DNA of 64,000 nt. Source: Pseudomonas sp. GR 6-02. GTDB taxonomy: Bacteria > Pseudomonadota > Gammaproteobacteria > Pseudomonadales > Pseudomonadaceae. Shown piece by piece: positions 44,222 to 52,363 of this stretch (positions are counted from its first letter, which is position 1; every line of letters starts with the position of its first letter). Position numbers and translations under genes: made by a program. The notes beneath the pieces were generated by a model, which saw nothing but the letters and a program-made list of their open reading frames with translations, had not been told where the DNA came from and searched no databases. Location: the NCBI RefSeq assembly GCF_001655615.1, contig NZ_CP011567.1, forward strand, positions 1,187,001 to 1,251,000, in the 5' to 3' direction.

Positions 44222-44377
44222 TGTGGCGAGGGAGCATACCTGTGGTGAGGGGGGCTTGCCCCCGTTGGATTGCGCAGCAGTCCCAAAAACCAGCAACACC
44301 GGATTTTTTCAGACACACCGCATGTACAGGATTCACGACTGCTGCGCAGCCGAGCGGGAGCAAGCTCCCTCGCCACA
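44222..44377. repeat. REPIN-like repeat, left of RAYT gene (compound)
   Basis: Starts with TGTGGCGAGGGAGC (44222-44235), which breaks off and is followed by a variant unit TGTGGTGAGGGGGC (44241 onward, with GGGGGCTTGCCCCC folding on itself). The opposite arm, CGGGAGCAAGCTCC to CGCCACA, lies at 44355-44377. It therefore looks like a REPIN whose left arm was hit by insertion of, or replacement by, a second REP variant. It sits 21 bases past the RAYT stop. Confidence 0.8.
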
Positions 44378-44397
44378 GGGTTATGGTGCTGCTGGGT

Positions 44398-44856
44398 TCA
44401 TAGCCAACAGGCATCCCATAGTGGGTAATCGCCAATTTTATTGACCAACCCTGCGCGCAATGGATTGGCAACAATGTAACGAGCGAATGGCAGGAGTCCT
44501 TCTCCATCGCGGATTGCCCGGTCGTGGTAGCCGCTTTGCCAAAAAGCCCCTTCATTGTTTGACGCTCGGTTGATGGAGAGTGTGCTGCGAGATTTGGTGG
44601 CTTGCATGAGTTGCGCCAGGGAGTGTTGTTCGAGTTGTACCAACCAATGGAAGTGATCTGGCATGACGACCCACGCTATTGAGTTGACCCACTTCTGGTC
44701 GTGGGCCCGCTTGAGTTCGGTAACTAACAGACGTCCCAACCGCCAATCAGTGAATATTCGGCGGCGTTGGTGCACAACCGCTGTGATGAGATAGGCCCGA
44801 CCCTGTTCTGAACATCGTCCATGGCGTAGCAGATGTGAATTTGGTTGTGGATGCAT
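44398..44856 (-). CDS. REP-associated tyrosine transposase (RAYT)
   Basis: A 152-residue single-strand transposase of the HUH/Y1 superfamily. RAYTs cut and join REP hairpins and are held responsible for the spread of REPINs. The HUH motif is MPDHFHWLV (His-Phe-His), and the likely catalytic Tyr is in WQSGYHDRAIR. AYLITAVVHQRRRIF and ARYIVANPLRAGLVNKIGDYPLWDA are further family hallmarks. The gene is intact and flanked on both sides by REPIN copies of the type it would be expected to act on. An AAGGA directly abuts the ATG, so the exact start is uncertain. Confidence 0.92.
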   Translation of the reverse strand: MHPQPNSHLLRHGRCSEQGRAYLITAVVHQRRRIFTDWRLGRLLVTELKRAHDQKWVNSIAWVVMPDHFHWLVQLEQHSLAQLMQATKSRSTLSINRASNNEGAFWQSGYHDRAIRDGEGLLPFARYIVANPLRAGLVNKIGDYPLWDACWL

Positions 44857-45468
44857 TCCTTGCGCCCTTTTGAAGTTCCCCCTTTGACCCTAGTCCCTAT
44901 CTCCAAACCTGAATCTGCAACATTTGACTGAAATTTCCGAAAACCATGCAGGATCCAATTGGGAATAGCGCTTTTGTGGCGAGGGAGCTTGCTCCCGCTG
45001 GGCTGCGAAGCGGCCCCAATTCCGGACTTGTCTGATAAATACGATTCACCGGGTTTGCGACTGCGCGCAGTCGAGCGGAAGCAAGCTCCCTCGCCACAAG
45101 GGCGGGCGTCTGAAAGGTTTGAGCTAGACGCATCGAAGAGGTAAATGCTGCCTAGGTAGGGGCATGACGATGCACCATTGCTGTGCAATACTCCGTGCGG
45201 TTTCAGTGGCGAAAAAACCTGCATAAGCCAGGTAATACCACTCCGTTCTGCGGGAATTACCCGTTAGTTATCGCTGAATATTGTGTTTTATATAGTGAAA
45301 ACACCTGTCGTTAGCTTTTTATACTGCACGCCCCGCTGATCTTGGAGGTTTTGTCCTGCAAGACGTGTCTGTCCACAAGACAGGCCCGGTTTCACCAGGC
45401 ACCGGCTTATCGGTCGGCGCTTCGACACTCGGTGGTCATATCCAATAACAAGACGAGGTTGCACCCCT
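44857..45468. other. RAYT-permease intergenic region
   Basis: About 610 bases holding the right-hand REPIN (44975-45098) and the promoter region of the amino-acid permease. The last ~280 bases include an AT-rich segment (TATTGTGTTTTATATAGTG, ~45280) that could serve as promoter. A ribosome binding site for the permease (AACAAGACGAGG) lies at 45447-45458. Open frames crossing the REPIN are not credible genes. Confidence 0.5.
44975..45098. repeat. REPIN, right of RAYT gene
   Basis: TGTGGCGAGGGAGC... from 44975 and the inverted arm CGGAAGCAAGC to CGCCACA ending at 45098, spaced like the copy at 2211-2332 (total 124 versus 122 bases). One arm has a single change (GGAAGC for GGGAGC). The spacer contains CTGCGAAGCGGCC and GACTGCGCGCAGTCG, seen in related form in the other long REPINs. 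Confidence 0.87.
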
Positions 45469-46890
45469 ATGCCAGTCGGCAATCACCTGCCTCACGGCGA
45501 GACCGCTCAGGGCGGCCCGCTTAAACGCGAACTGGGCGAACGGCATATTCGCCTGATGGCACTCGGTGCCTGTATCGGCGTCGGCCTGTTCCTGGGTTCG
45601 GCCAAGGCCATCGAAATGGCCGGTCCGGCCATCATGCTCTCCTACATCATCGGCGGTCTGGCGATCCTGGTGATCATGCGCGCCCTCGGCGAGATGGCCG
45701 TGCACAATCCGGTCGCCGGCTCGTTCAGCCGTTATGCCCAGGATTATCTCGGGCCTTTGGCGGGCTTTCTGACCGGCTGGAACTACTGGTTCCTGTGGCT
45801 GGTGACCTGCGTCGCGGAAATCACCGCAGTGGCGGTGTACATGGGCGTCTGGTTCCCCGACGTGCCGCGCTGGATCTGGGCACTTGCCGCGTTGGTCAGC
45901 ATGGGCTCGATCAACCTGATCGCGGTGAAAGCCTTCGGTGAGTTCGAATTCTGGTTCGCCCTGATCAAGATCGTCACCATCATTGCGATGGTGGTCGGCG
46001 GTATTGGCGTGATCGCGTTCGGCTTCGGCAACGACGGCGTCGCCCTGGGGATTTCCAATCTGTGGGCCCACGGCGGCTTCATGCCCAATGGCGTGCAAGG
46101 CGTGTTGATGTCCCTGCAAATGGTGATGTTCGCCTACCTCGGCGTCGAGATGATCGGCCTGACTGCCGGTGAAGCGAAGAACCCACAGAAGACCATCCCC
46201 AATGCGATCGGCTCGGTGTTTTGGCGGATTCTGCTGTTCTACGTCGGCGCCTTGTTCGTGATCCTGTCAATTTACCCGTGGAACGAAATCGGCACCCAGG
46301 GCAGCCCGTTCGTGATGACCTTCGAGCGTCTGGGCATCAAGACCGCCGCCGGCATCATCAACTTCGTGGTGATCACCGCGGCGTTGTCGTCCTGCAACGG
46401 CGGCATCTTCAGCACCGGGCGCATGCTCTACAGCCTGGCGCAGAACGGCCAGGCCCCGGCCGGTTTCGCCAAAACCTCGAACGGCGGTGTGCCCCGTCGT
46501 GCGTTGCTGTTGTCGATCGGCGCGTTGTTGCTGGGCGTGCTGCTCAACTACATGGTGCCTGAGAAGGTTTTCGTCTGGGTTACCGCGATAGCCACCTTCG
46601 GCGCGATCTGGACCTGGGTGATGATCCTGCTGGCCCAGCTCAAGTTCCGCAAAGGCCTGAGCGCCAGCGAACGTGCCGGCCTGAAATACCGCATGTGGCT
46701 GTACCCGGTCAGTTCGTATCTGGCGCTGGCCTTCCTGGTGCTGGTGGTCGGCCTGATGGCGTACTTCCCGGACACCCGAGTGGCGCTGTATGTGGGCCCG
46801 GCGTTCCTGGTACTGCTGACGGTGTTGTTCTACATGTTCAAGTTGCAGCCGACCAATGTGACGCAAGGCGCGGTGCGTTCGGCTTCGTAA
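45469..46890 (+). CDS. Amino acid permease (APC superfamily, AAT family)
   Basis: A 473-residue inner-membrane amino acid/proton symporter with 12 predicted membrane segments. The family hallmarks are RHIRLMALGACIGVGLFLGSA at the first helix, GRALGEM-type VIMRALGEMAVHNPVAGSF, and GVEMIGLTAGEAKNPQKTIP. It resembles the ProY/AnsP/GabP group, but the substrate cannot be told. A GACGAGG site precedes the ATG. It is followed by a strong terminator and is transcribed alone. Confidence 0.9.
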   Translation: MPVGNHLPHGETAQGGPLKRELGERHIRLMALGACIGVGLFLGSAKAIEMAGPAIMLSYIIGGLAILVIMRALGEMAVHNPVAGSFSRYAQDYLGPLAGFLTGWNYWFLWLVTCVAEITAVAVYMGVWFPDVPRWIWALAALVSMGSINLIAVKAFGEFEFWFALIKIVTIIAMVVGGIGVIAFGFGNDGVALGISNLWAHGGFMPNGVQGVLMSLQMVMFAYLGVEMIGLTAGEAKNPQKTIPNAIGSVFWRILLFYVGALFVILSIYPWNEIGTQGSPFVMTFERLGIKTAAGIINFVVITAALSSCNGGIFSTGRMLYSLAQNGQAPAGFAKTSNGGVPRRALLLSIGALLLGVLLNYMVPEKVFVWVTAIATFGAIWTWVMILLAQLKFRKGLSASERAGLKYRMWLYPVSSYLALAFLVLVVGLMAYFPDTRVALYVGPAFLVLLTVLFYMFKLQPTNVTQGAVRSAS

Positions 46891-46909
46891 GTTGTAACGC
46901 CAGCCATAC

Positions 46910-46940
46910 AAAAGCCCCGGTCAGAATGATCGGGGCTTTT
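46910..46940. terminator. Terminator between permease and OpgC-like gene
   Basis: AAAAGCCCCG (46910-46919) and CGGGGCTTTT (46931-46940), an exact 10-bp stem with an 11-base loop and A/T tails on both sides. It lies between two convergent genes and can serve both. Confidence 0.9.
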
Positions 46941-46944
46941 GCAT

Positions 46945-48069
46945 TTAAACGGCTGCCACGGGTATCGGCACATTCAACCGCTTATTGAAATCCAGCCAAA
47001 CCCCCAGCAACGCCATCAATCCGACCCCCAACATTGCGCTGAATAGCTGCATCGCCAATACGTTCCCACCCAAGGCATTGAGCATGTCCGCCAACGGCGC
47101 CAGCAACACACCAAAACAAAACACCTCCAGGGAATATCGGCCCATGCGACAGCTTTGTCGCGCCAGCCAGTGTTGCGTCCAGCCCGTGTTCGGCAACAAC
47201 CTGGCGGTGACGTAGGCGAGGGCGAGGAAGTGCAGCAGACGCGCCGGTGAGAGGTTGGTCTTGCTGATCGGATAGAGCCATTCGCCGAGCCATTGGGGCA
47301 TGAACGCGTCATGCACGGTCGGCCATTTCCACGACAGCGCGATCATCCCGCTCATTACCAGATAGGTCAGAGCCGCGATGAAAACCGGCTGTCGAGTCAG
47401 CGGTCGAGGTTGCGGCGCCCGAGGCCTTTGCCGGTGAATCGCCGCCGCGCCCCCGAGAATAAACAGCAGCTGCCAGGCCATCGGATTGAAAAACCACACG
47501 CCCCCGTCGGTGCCCGCCAGGTTCCACTGCAACCATGGCGCCAGCAGGTACAACACCACCGACAGCCCCACCACGTATTCAGCCTTGCGCAGCAGCATCG
47601 GCAGTACCAGCGGCAGGCCGAGCAGCAACAGAATGTACAGCGGCAACGGGTCCATCAGGTTCGGCTTGAAGCGCAGCAGCAACTCGTCCATCAACGCTTG
47701 CTGCGGATTGCTGAGGAAATACTGCAAGCCCATTTCCTGCACCAGATCGCGGGTTTCCACGTGGCTGTTGGCGAAAAACACGATGCCCATCAGCAGCGCC
47801 AGCAAAAAGATGTGCACTACATAAAGCACCCAGGCGCGTCGCAGGATTTTCACCGTGGCGACCATGAGCCCGTCGCGCCGGGCGATCTTGCCGTAGGCCA
47901 GCACGGCCGCGTAACCGGCCAGGAACACGAAAATCTCCGCCGCATCGCTGAAGCCGAAGTTACGCACCGTGAACTGCGCGAGCGGGTTCTGTGGCACGTG
48001 GTCCCAGAAAATGAAAATCAGGGCCAGGCCGCGGAAAAAGTCGATTCGGTGATCGCGTCCAGACGTCAT
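46945..48069 (-). CDS. OpgC domain-containing membrane protein
   Basis: A 374-residue integral membrane protein of the OpgC family (acyltransferase-3-like), whose founding member succinylates osmoregulated periplasmic glucans. About ten hydrophobic segments are seen. The N-terminal signature is RDHRIDFFRGLALIFIFWDHVPQNP followed by FGFSDAAEIFVFLAGYAAVLAYG. The acyl acceptor here is unknown. The ATG at 48069 is chosen because the family begins just before DFFRG; upstream codons to 48120 lack any homology-like sequence. It is divergent from the glycosyltransferase cluster. Confidence 0.85.
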   Translation of the reverse strand: MTSGRDHRIDFFRGLALIFIFWDHVPQNPLAQFTVRNFGFSDAAEIFVFLAGYAAVLAYGKIARRDGLMVATVKILRRAWVLYVVHIFLLALLMGIVFFANSHVETRDLVQEMGLQYFLSNPQQALMDELLLRFKPNLMDPLPLYILLLLGLPLVLPMLLRKAEYVVGLSVVLYLLAPWLQWNLAGTDGGVWFFNPMAWQLLFILGGAAAIHRQRPRAPQPRPLTRQPVFIAALTYLVMSGMIALSWKWPTVHDAFMPQWLGEWLYPISKTNLSPARLLHFLALAYVTARLLPNTGWTQHWLARQSCRMGRYSLEVFCFGVLLAPLADMLNALGGNVLAMQLFSAMLGVGLMALLGVWLDFNKRLNVPIPVAAV

Positions 48070-48326
48070 GAAGGCGGGCTCTTGAACGGGCTGTTGAATA
48101 AGGAGTTGCCGGCGCAGCAAAAGAGGGTGCGCCGCACATTGGCGGCGCGCAGGGTGCCGTTATTCACAGGCAATTGCAAAAGGCTGGATATTACCGAATG
48201 TCTCAGATGCTTATAGCGAACGGATCGAACGGCGTGGCCGTCGGTCTGCCGGACTGTCCGCGCACCAGAACTCCCCATGATGGCATCTGGCGAGCATCTA
48301 CACTTCGGTTCTCAGGAGTGTGAAAC

Positions 48327-49268
48327 GTGAAGGTTTCGCTGATTGTCCCGGTATTCAACGAAGAGCAGGCGATCAGTCTGTTCCATCAGGCGGTGCGTCG
48401 TGAGTTGAAACTTGACCCTTATGAAGTCGAGATCGTGTTCATCAACGACGGCAGTACCGATCAGACGGCTGAGCAGGCCAAGGCGCTGGCCCAGGTCGAT
48501 GAACAGGTATTGCTGATCAATTTCTCGCGCAACTTCGGCAAGGAGCCGGCGTTGTTTGCCGGGCTGGAGTACGCCACTGGCGATGCGGTGATCCCCATGG
48601 ACGTGGACCTGCAGGACCCGATCAGCGTCATCCCGAGGTTGATTGCCGAGTGGCAAAAAGGTGCCGATGTGGTACTCGCCAAGCGCCGGGACCGTGCCAG
48701 CGACAGTTACCTGAAACGCCACAGTGCGGCAATGTTCTACCACCTGCTGAACAGGATTTCCTACACCCGTATCGAAGAGAACGTCGGGGATTTCCGCCTC
48801 ATGGATCGCAAGGTGGTCAATGTGATTCGCGCACTCCCCGAGCATCAGTTGTTCATGAAAGGCGTTCTTTCGTGGGCCGGTTTCACCACCGTGGTGGTGG
48901 AGTACGAGCGGGCCCAGCGGGTGGCGGGACGCAGCAAATTCAATGGCTGGAAGCTGTGGAACCTGGCGCTGGAAGGCATTACCTCGTTCAGCACCGTACC
49001 CTTGCAGTTGTGGACTTACATCGGCGGGGGCATTTCAATCTTCGCGGTGCTGTATGCGGTGTACATGGTGCTGGACAAGATTTTCTTCGGCAACAGCGTC
49101 CCCGGTTACCCTTCATTGATGACGGCCATATTGTTTCTGGGCGGTGTGCAACTGATCGGCATCGGCATTCTTGGAGAGTATGTCGGTCGCATCTACATCG
49201 AAGCCAAGCATCGGCCCCGGTATGTGATCAAAGACGTCATCGGCGGCAAAGACCGGGTCGGGCTTTAG
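48327..49268 (+). CDS. Glycosyltransferase family 2 (GtrB/DPM1-like)
   Basis: A 313-residue membrane-anchored glycosyltransferase of the polyprenyl-phosphate type. It probably transfers a hexose from a nucleotide sugar to undecaprenyl phosphate on the cytoplasmic face. The GT-A domain has [26 protein letters not shown] and the metal-binding MDVDLQDP. Two C-terminal membrane hairpin helices follow ([47 protein letters not shown]). It starts with GTG, preceded by CAGGAG at 48313-48318. It is followed after 1 base by a GtrII-like gene, the classic partner. Confidence 0.9.
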   Translation: MKVSLIVPVFNEEQAISLFHQAVRRELKLDPYEVEIVFINDGSTDQTAEQAKALAQVDEQVLLINFSRNFGKEPALFAGLEYATGDAVIPMDVDLQDPISVIPRLIAEWQKGADVVLAKRRDRASDSYLKRHSAAMFYHLLNRISYTRIEENVGDFRLMDRKVVNVIRALPEHQLFMKGVLSWAGFTTVVVEYERAQRVAGRSKFNGWKLWNLALEGITSFSTVPLQLWTYIGGGISIFAVLYAVYMVLDKIFFGNSVPGYPSLMTAILFLGGVQLIGIGILGEYVGRIYIEAKHRPRYVIKDVIGGKDRVGL

Positions 49269-49269
49269 C

Positions 49270-50778
49270 ATGGGCAGACTGAGCGATTTTTTCAGCGGCG
49301 AAATCGGCCGTCGTCGGGTCTGGCTGTTTTTTCAACTCGCGACGCTGATCTATGTCATTCCGCTGATCCTCGCCGACTATCCCTACATCGATGACAACTG
49401 GCGTTCACTGTCCGCCGGCACGGACTGGGTGGGGCAGGGGCGGTTGTTCACCGAGCTGTTCTACAACGCGCTGACCTTCAGCGATGCCGCGCCGAACATC
49501 TTTCCGTTGCCGCTGTTGATCGCCTCCCTGGCCATGACTTTTGCGTTGACCAGCCTGACGTTTCATTACTACCCGCAGCCGACGCTATCCTGCTGCATGG
49601 TGGTGTTGCCGCTCTGGTACAACCCGTTCTTCCTGCAGAACCTGTCGTATCAATACGACGGACCGGCCAATGCCTTGAGCCTGGTGGCGGTGATCTATGC
49701 GATCACGTTTCGTCATCCTTCGCGCATCCTGCAATGGCTGGTGCCGGCCTTCCTGATTGCCCTGGGGCTGGGGCTCTATCAGGTGAGTATTAATGTATTT
49801 CTGGGCCTGTGTTGCCTCGAACTGCTCAGGGGCGCGAACGATAAATGGGCCTGGCCGCAATGGTGCGAGTTGATCGGCTGGAAACTCGCCCAGGTGGTGC
49901 TCGGCGGCTTGATCTACAGCGTCACCGCTTATCCATACATGGATCAGACCCGTGTTTTGTTCCTGAACTGGGCGGCAGCACCCTGGCTGCAACTGGAAAT
50001 CAACATCGGCCGCGTGCTGGAAAAAGTCGTGCTGCTGTTTCACGGTGGATTCACCTGGGTGTTCGCCGTGCTGCTGTTGTGCGCCATCGCGGGCAGCGTG
50101 CAGCTGGCCCGGAACGTGGTGGCACGCCAGGACACGGCGTTGAGAAAAGTGCTGATGGGCCTGGCGTGTGTGCTGACTGTGCCGACCGTGATTTTTCTAG
50201 TGTCGGGGGCTGTGTTGTTTTTCCGGGATTTCAATGAAGGCGCCAGAACCTTGATGGGGTTCGCAGTGCTGTTGGTGCTGCTGTTCTATTTGAGCCATCT
50301 GGCGCTGGCACATATTCATGAGCGGCTGACGCTGCTGTTGGTGGTTCCGTTGCTGGCCATGCTTTCGCTGTCCTACGCCTATGGTCGCGTACTGTCGGTG
50401 CAGAACACCTTCGCTTCCAGCGCGTTGTTTTCCCTGGGGCATGACATTGCATCCCATCGGCAACTGCGCGAGGCCAAGCGCATTTACATGTCGGTGAGTT
50501 ATTCCGATCACTGGCTGGTGGAGGCTGCGGGCTCGTTCAAGCGGATGCCGGTTTTGCATTATCTGCTGAACATCAACTTCTACATGCTGGCGGAAAACCT
50601 GCCGAAAGCGGGCATCACCAACGTGGTCGCGGAGCGGGAGCGACGCAACGCGACGTTGATGGGTTATCAGGGTTATCCACCGCTGGTGGATAACAAGTTC
50701 TACAACCTCTATCTGTTGGGTGACTACGGTTTTATCGTGATGAAAGAGCCGACGCCGATCGCCACGCTTGCGTGGTGA
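49270..50778 (+). CDS. Glucosyltransferase domain-containing membrane protein (GtrII-like)
   Basis: A 502-residue polytopic membrane protein with ~10-12 hydrophobic segments, resembling the GtrII family that adds glucose from the lipid carrier to O-antigen or other surface glycans in the periplasm. The N-terminal YPYIDDNWRSLSAGTDW, with an acidic pair in the first periplasmic loop, is typical of GT-C enzymes. QNLSYQYDGPANALSL is another family stretch. It directly follows the GT2 gene, so the pair forms a GtrB-GtrII module; no GtrA flippase gene is adjacent. Confidence 0.87.
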   Translation: MGRLSDFFSGEIGRRRVWLFFQLATLIYVIPLILADYPYIDDNWRSLSAGTDWVGQGRLFTELFYNALTFSDAAPNIFPLPLLIASLAMTFALTSLTFHYYPQPTLSCCMVVLPLWYNPFFLQNLSYQYDGPANALSLVAVIYAITFRHPSRILQWLVPAFLIALGLGLYQVSINVFLGLCCLELLRGANDKWAWPQWCELIGWKLAQVVLGGLIYSVTAYPYMDQTRVLFLNWAAAPWLQLEINIGRVLEKVVLLFHGGFTWVFAVLLLCAIAGSVQLARNVVARQDTALRKVLMGLACVLTVPTVIFLVSGAVLFFRDFNEGARTLMGFAVLLVLLFYLSHLALAHIHERLTLLLVVPLLAMLSLSYAYGRVLSVQNTFASSALFSLGHDIASHRQLREAKRIYMSVSYSDHWLVEAAGSFKRMPVLHYLLNINFYMLAENLPKAGITNVVAERERRNATLMGYQGYPPLVDNKFYNLYLLGDYGFIVMKEPTPIATLAW

Positions 50779-50782
50779 AACG

Positions 50783-52363
50783 GTGAGCGCTCCTGTGATC
50801 TATCTCAAACGCTTGCCATCCGGGGTTGCCGACGGTGCGGGTTTGCTGGGGGTGCTGGCGATCGCATTGTTGGCGAGATTTCACGCCATCACCGTGCCGG
50901 TCATCTGGTACGACGAGGCTTACAGCATACTGCTGGCCGAGGGCTCGCCTGCGTACATCTGGGCCACGACGGCTCGGGATGTTCATCCGCCGCTTTACTA
51001 TGTCTTGCTGCATTACTGGATGGTGCTGTTCGGTCATGGCGTGTTGTCTGCGCGGTCCCTGAGCGCACTGGCTGATGTCGGCACGCTGTTGCTGGGCATT
51101 AAATTGATGAGCCTGTTGGCGACGCGAAGGGCGATCTGGATCGCAGCATTGTTGTTGGCGTTGCTGCCGATATCGGTGCGCTACAGCCAGGAAGTGCGAA
51201 TGTATACCTTGCTGGGGTTTTGGCTGATGGGGGCGACTGTGGCGCTGGTGTGCTGGGTCAAGGCGCCGGATCAAAAGCGTTACCCGGCCGTTTACGTGCT
51301 GCTGATGACGGCGGCTTTTTACACGCACTACTTCGCCGCATTGTGCGTGTTGGTGCATTGGCTTTTTTGGTGGCGGGTGCGCAAGGTCCAGGACACGGTC
51401 CCCGTACGTGCGTGGATACTGGTAAACAGTGCAATCGTCGTGTTGTACCTGCCGTGGGCACCGCCTCTCGTCAGTCAATTGCTGCGAATGGACGGGCTCG
51501 AATGGATACCGCCGCTGACCTGGCCGACGGTGCTGACCTTCGTTTGGCAACTGGTGGTGATGGAGGGTTCGACCAGTGACTTATGGCGCGCGACACCCTT
51601 GGTTTTGATCATGGTTTGCGCCGCTGAGGTACTGTTCAAGGCACGCAACGAGCGACCCTTCAGTGTTTTGCTGGTGGGCTATTTTTTTGTGCCGGCGCTG
51701 ACCGTGTTTCTGGTGTCGCTGATCGTGCCGGTTTTCAATGCCAGGTACCTGGTATTCGCCGCCGCTGCGTTGCCCCTTATCGTTGCGCTCGCACTGGACG
51801 CATGGAGCCAACGCCACGCTGTCCTTGCTGCTGTCGCCATGATTTTTATTGTCTTGGTGGAAGTGCACGGGCTGTCGGCGATTTACGCACAAACGGATGA
51901 GATGAACGGCACCAGCATTCGCAGAGACGCGAAACTGGACGCCGTGGTAGCAGGTCTTGGTCGCGAGGTGCGTCCGGGTGACGAGATCATTGTGGATAAC
52001 CTGTATTGGTACTTGCCGTTCACCTACTACAACGCCACCGGCATTCAACCAAGGCTATACGTCGTCAAATCGCCGACCGGCACCCTGTGGGGAACCGCCG
52101 AATACGGTGGTTGGGCACTCATTCCCCGCCATCTGCTCTGGATTCTCTTCAATGACTTTTCGACCCTGAAACTGAACGCCAAGAGGGTCTGGTGGGTAAC
52201 GGGTTATGTGCGCCCTGAACATGACGCCTTGTTTCCCGAACACTGGAAACAGGTGCTGACGTTGAAAGAGGGAGACAGTGAGGCTCGTTTGTTCATTCTG
52301 GAGGGAGCGCCAACCGTTGAGGTCGGCGCGCAAAAACACCCTATGCGGCAGCCGTTTCGTTAG
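50783..52363 (+). CDS. Glycosyltransferase family 39-like membrane protein
   Basis: A ~526-residue GT-C fold integral membrane protein related to ArnT and protein mannosyltransferases. The first periplasmic loop has the acidic catalytic motif VIWYDEAYSILLAEG (residues ~40-54), then DVHPPLYYVLLHYWMVLFG. At least ten hydrophobic helices follow, and a soluble C-terminal domain of ~140 residues ends the protein. It follows the GtrII gene by 4 bases. The GTG at 50783 is taken as start; a TTG at 50768 overlapping the previous gene is also possible. The acceptor is unknown; its neighbours suggest surface glycan decoration. Confidence 0.83.
   Translation: MSAPVIYLKRLPSGVADGAGLLGVLAIALLARFHAITVPVIWYDEAYSILLAEGSPAYIWATTARDVHPPLYYVLLHYWMVLFGHGVLSARSLSALADVGTLLLGIKLMSLLATRRAIWIAALLLALLPISVRYSQEVRMYTLLGFWLMGATVALVCWVKAPDQKRYPAVYVLLMTAAFYTHYFAALCVLVHWLFWWRVRKVQDTVPVRAWILVNSAIVVLYLPWAPPLVSQLLRMDGLEWIPPLTWPTVLTFVWQLVVMEGSTSDLWRATPLVLIMVCAAEVLFKARNERPFSVLLVGYFFVPALTVFLVSLIVPVFNARYLVFAAAALPLIVALALDAWSQRHAVLAAVAMIFIVLVEVHGLSAIYAQTDEMNGTSIRRDAKLDAVVAGLGREVRPGDEIIVDNLYWYLPFTYYNATGIQPRLYVVKSPTGTLWGTAEYGGWALIPRHLLWILFNDFSTLKLNAKRVWWVTGYVRPEHDALFPEHWKQVLTLKEGDSEARLFILEGAPTVEVGAQKHPMRQPFR

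Noticed and set aside
44724..45224. A 166-codon minus-strand frame through the REPIN right of the RAYT gene
   Set aside because: It reads translated REP sequence (repeated LLP-G-like strings) and overlaps the RAYT start; no independent support.
50768..50782. TTG start giving a longer GT39-like protein
   Set aside because: It lies inside the previous gene without a ribosome binding site; the GTG at 50783 is preferred, though not certain.
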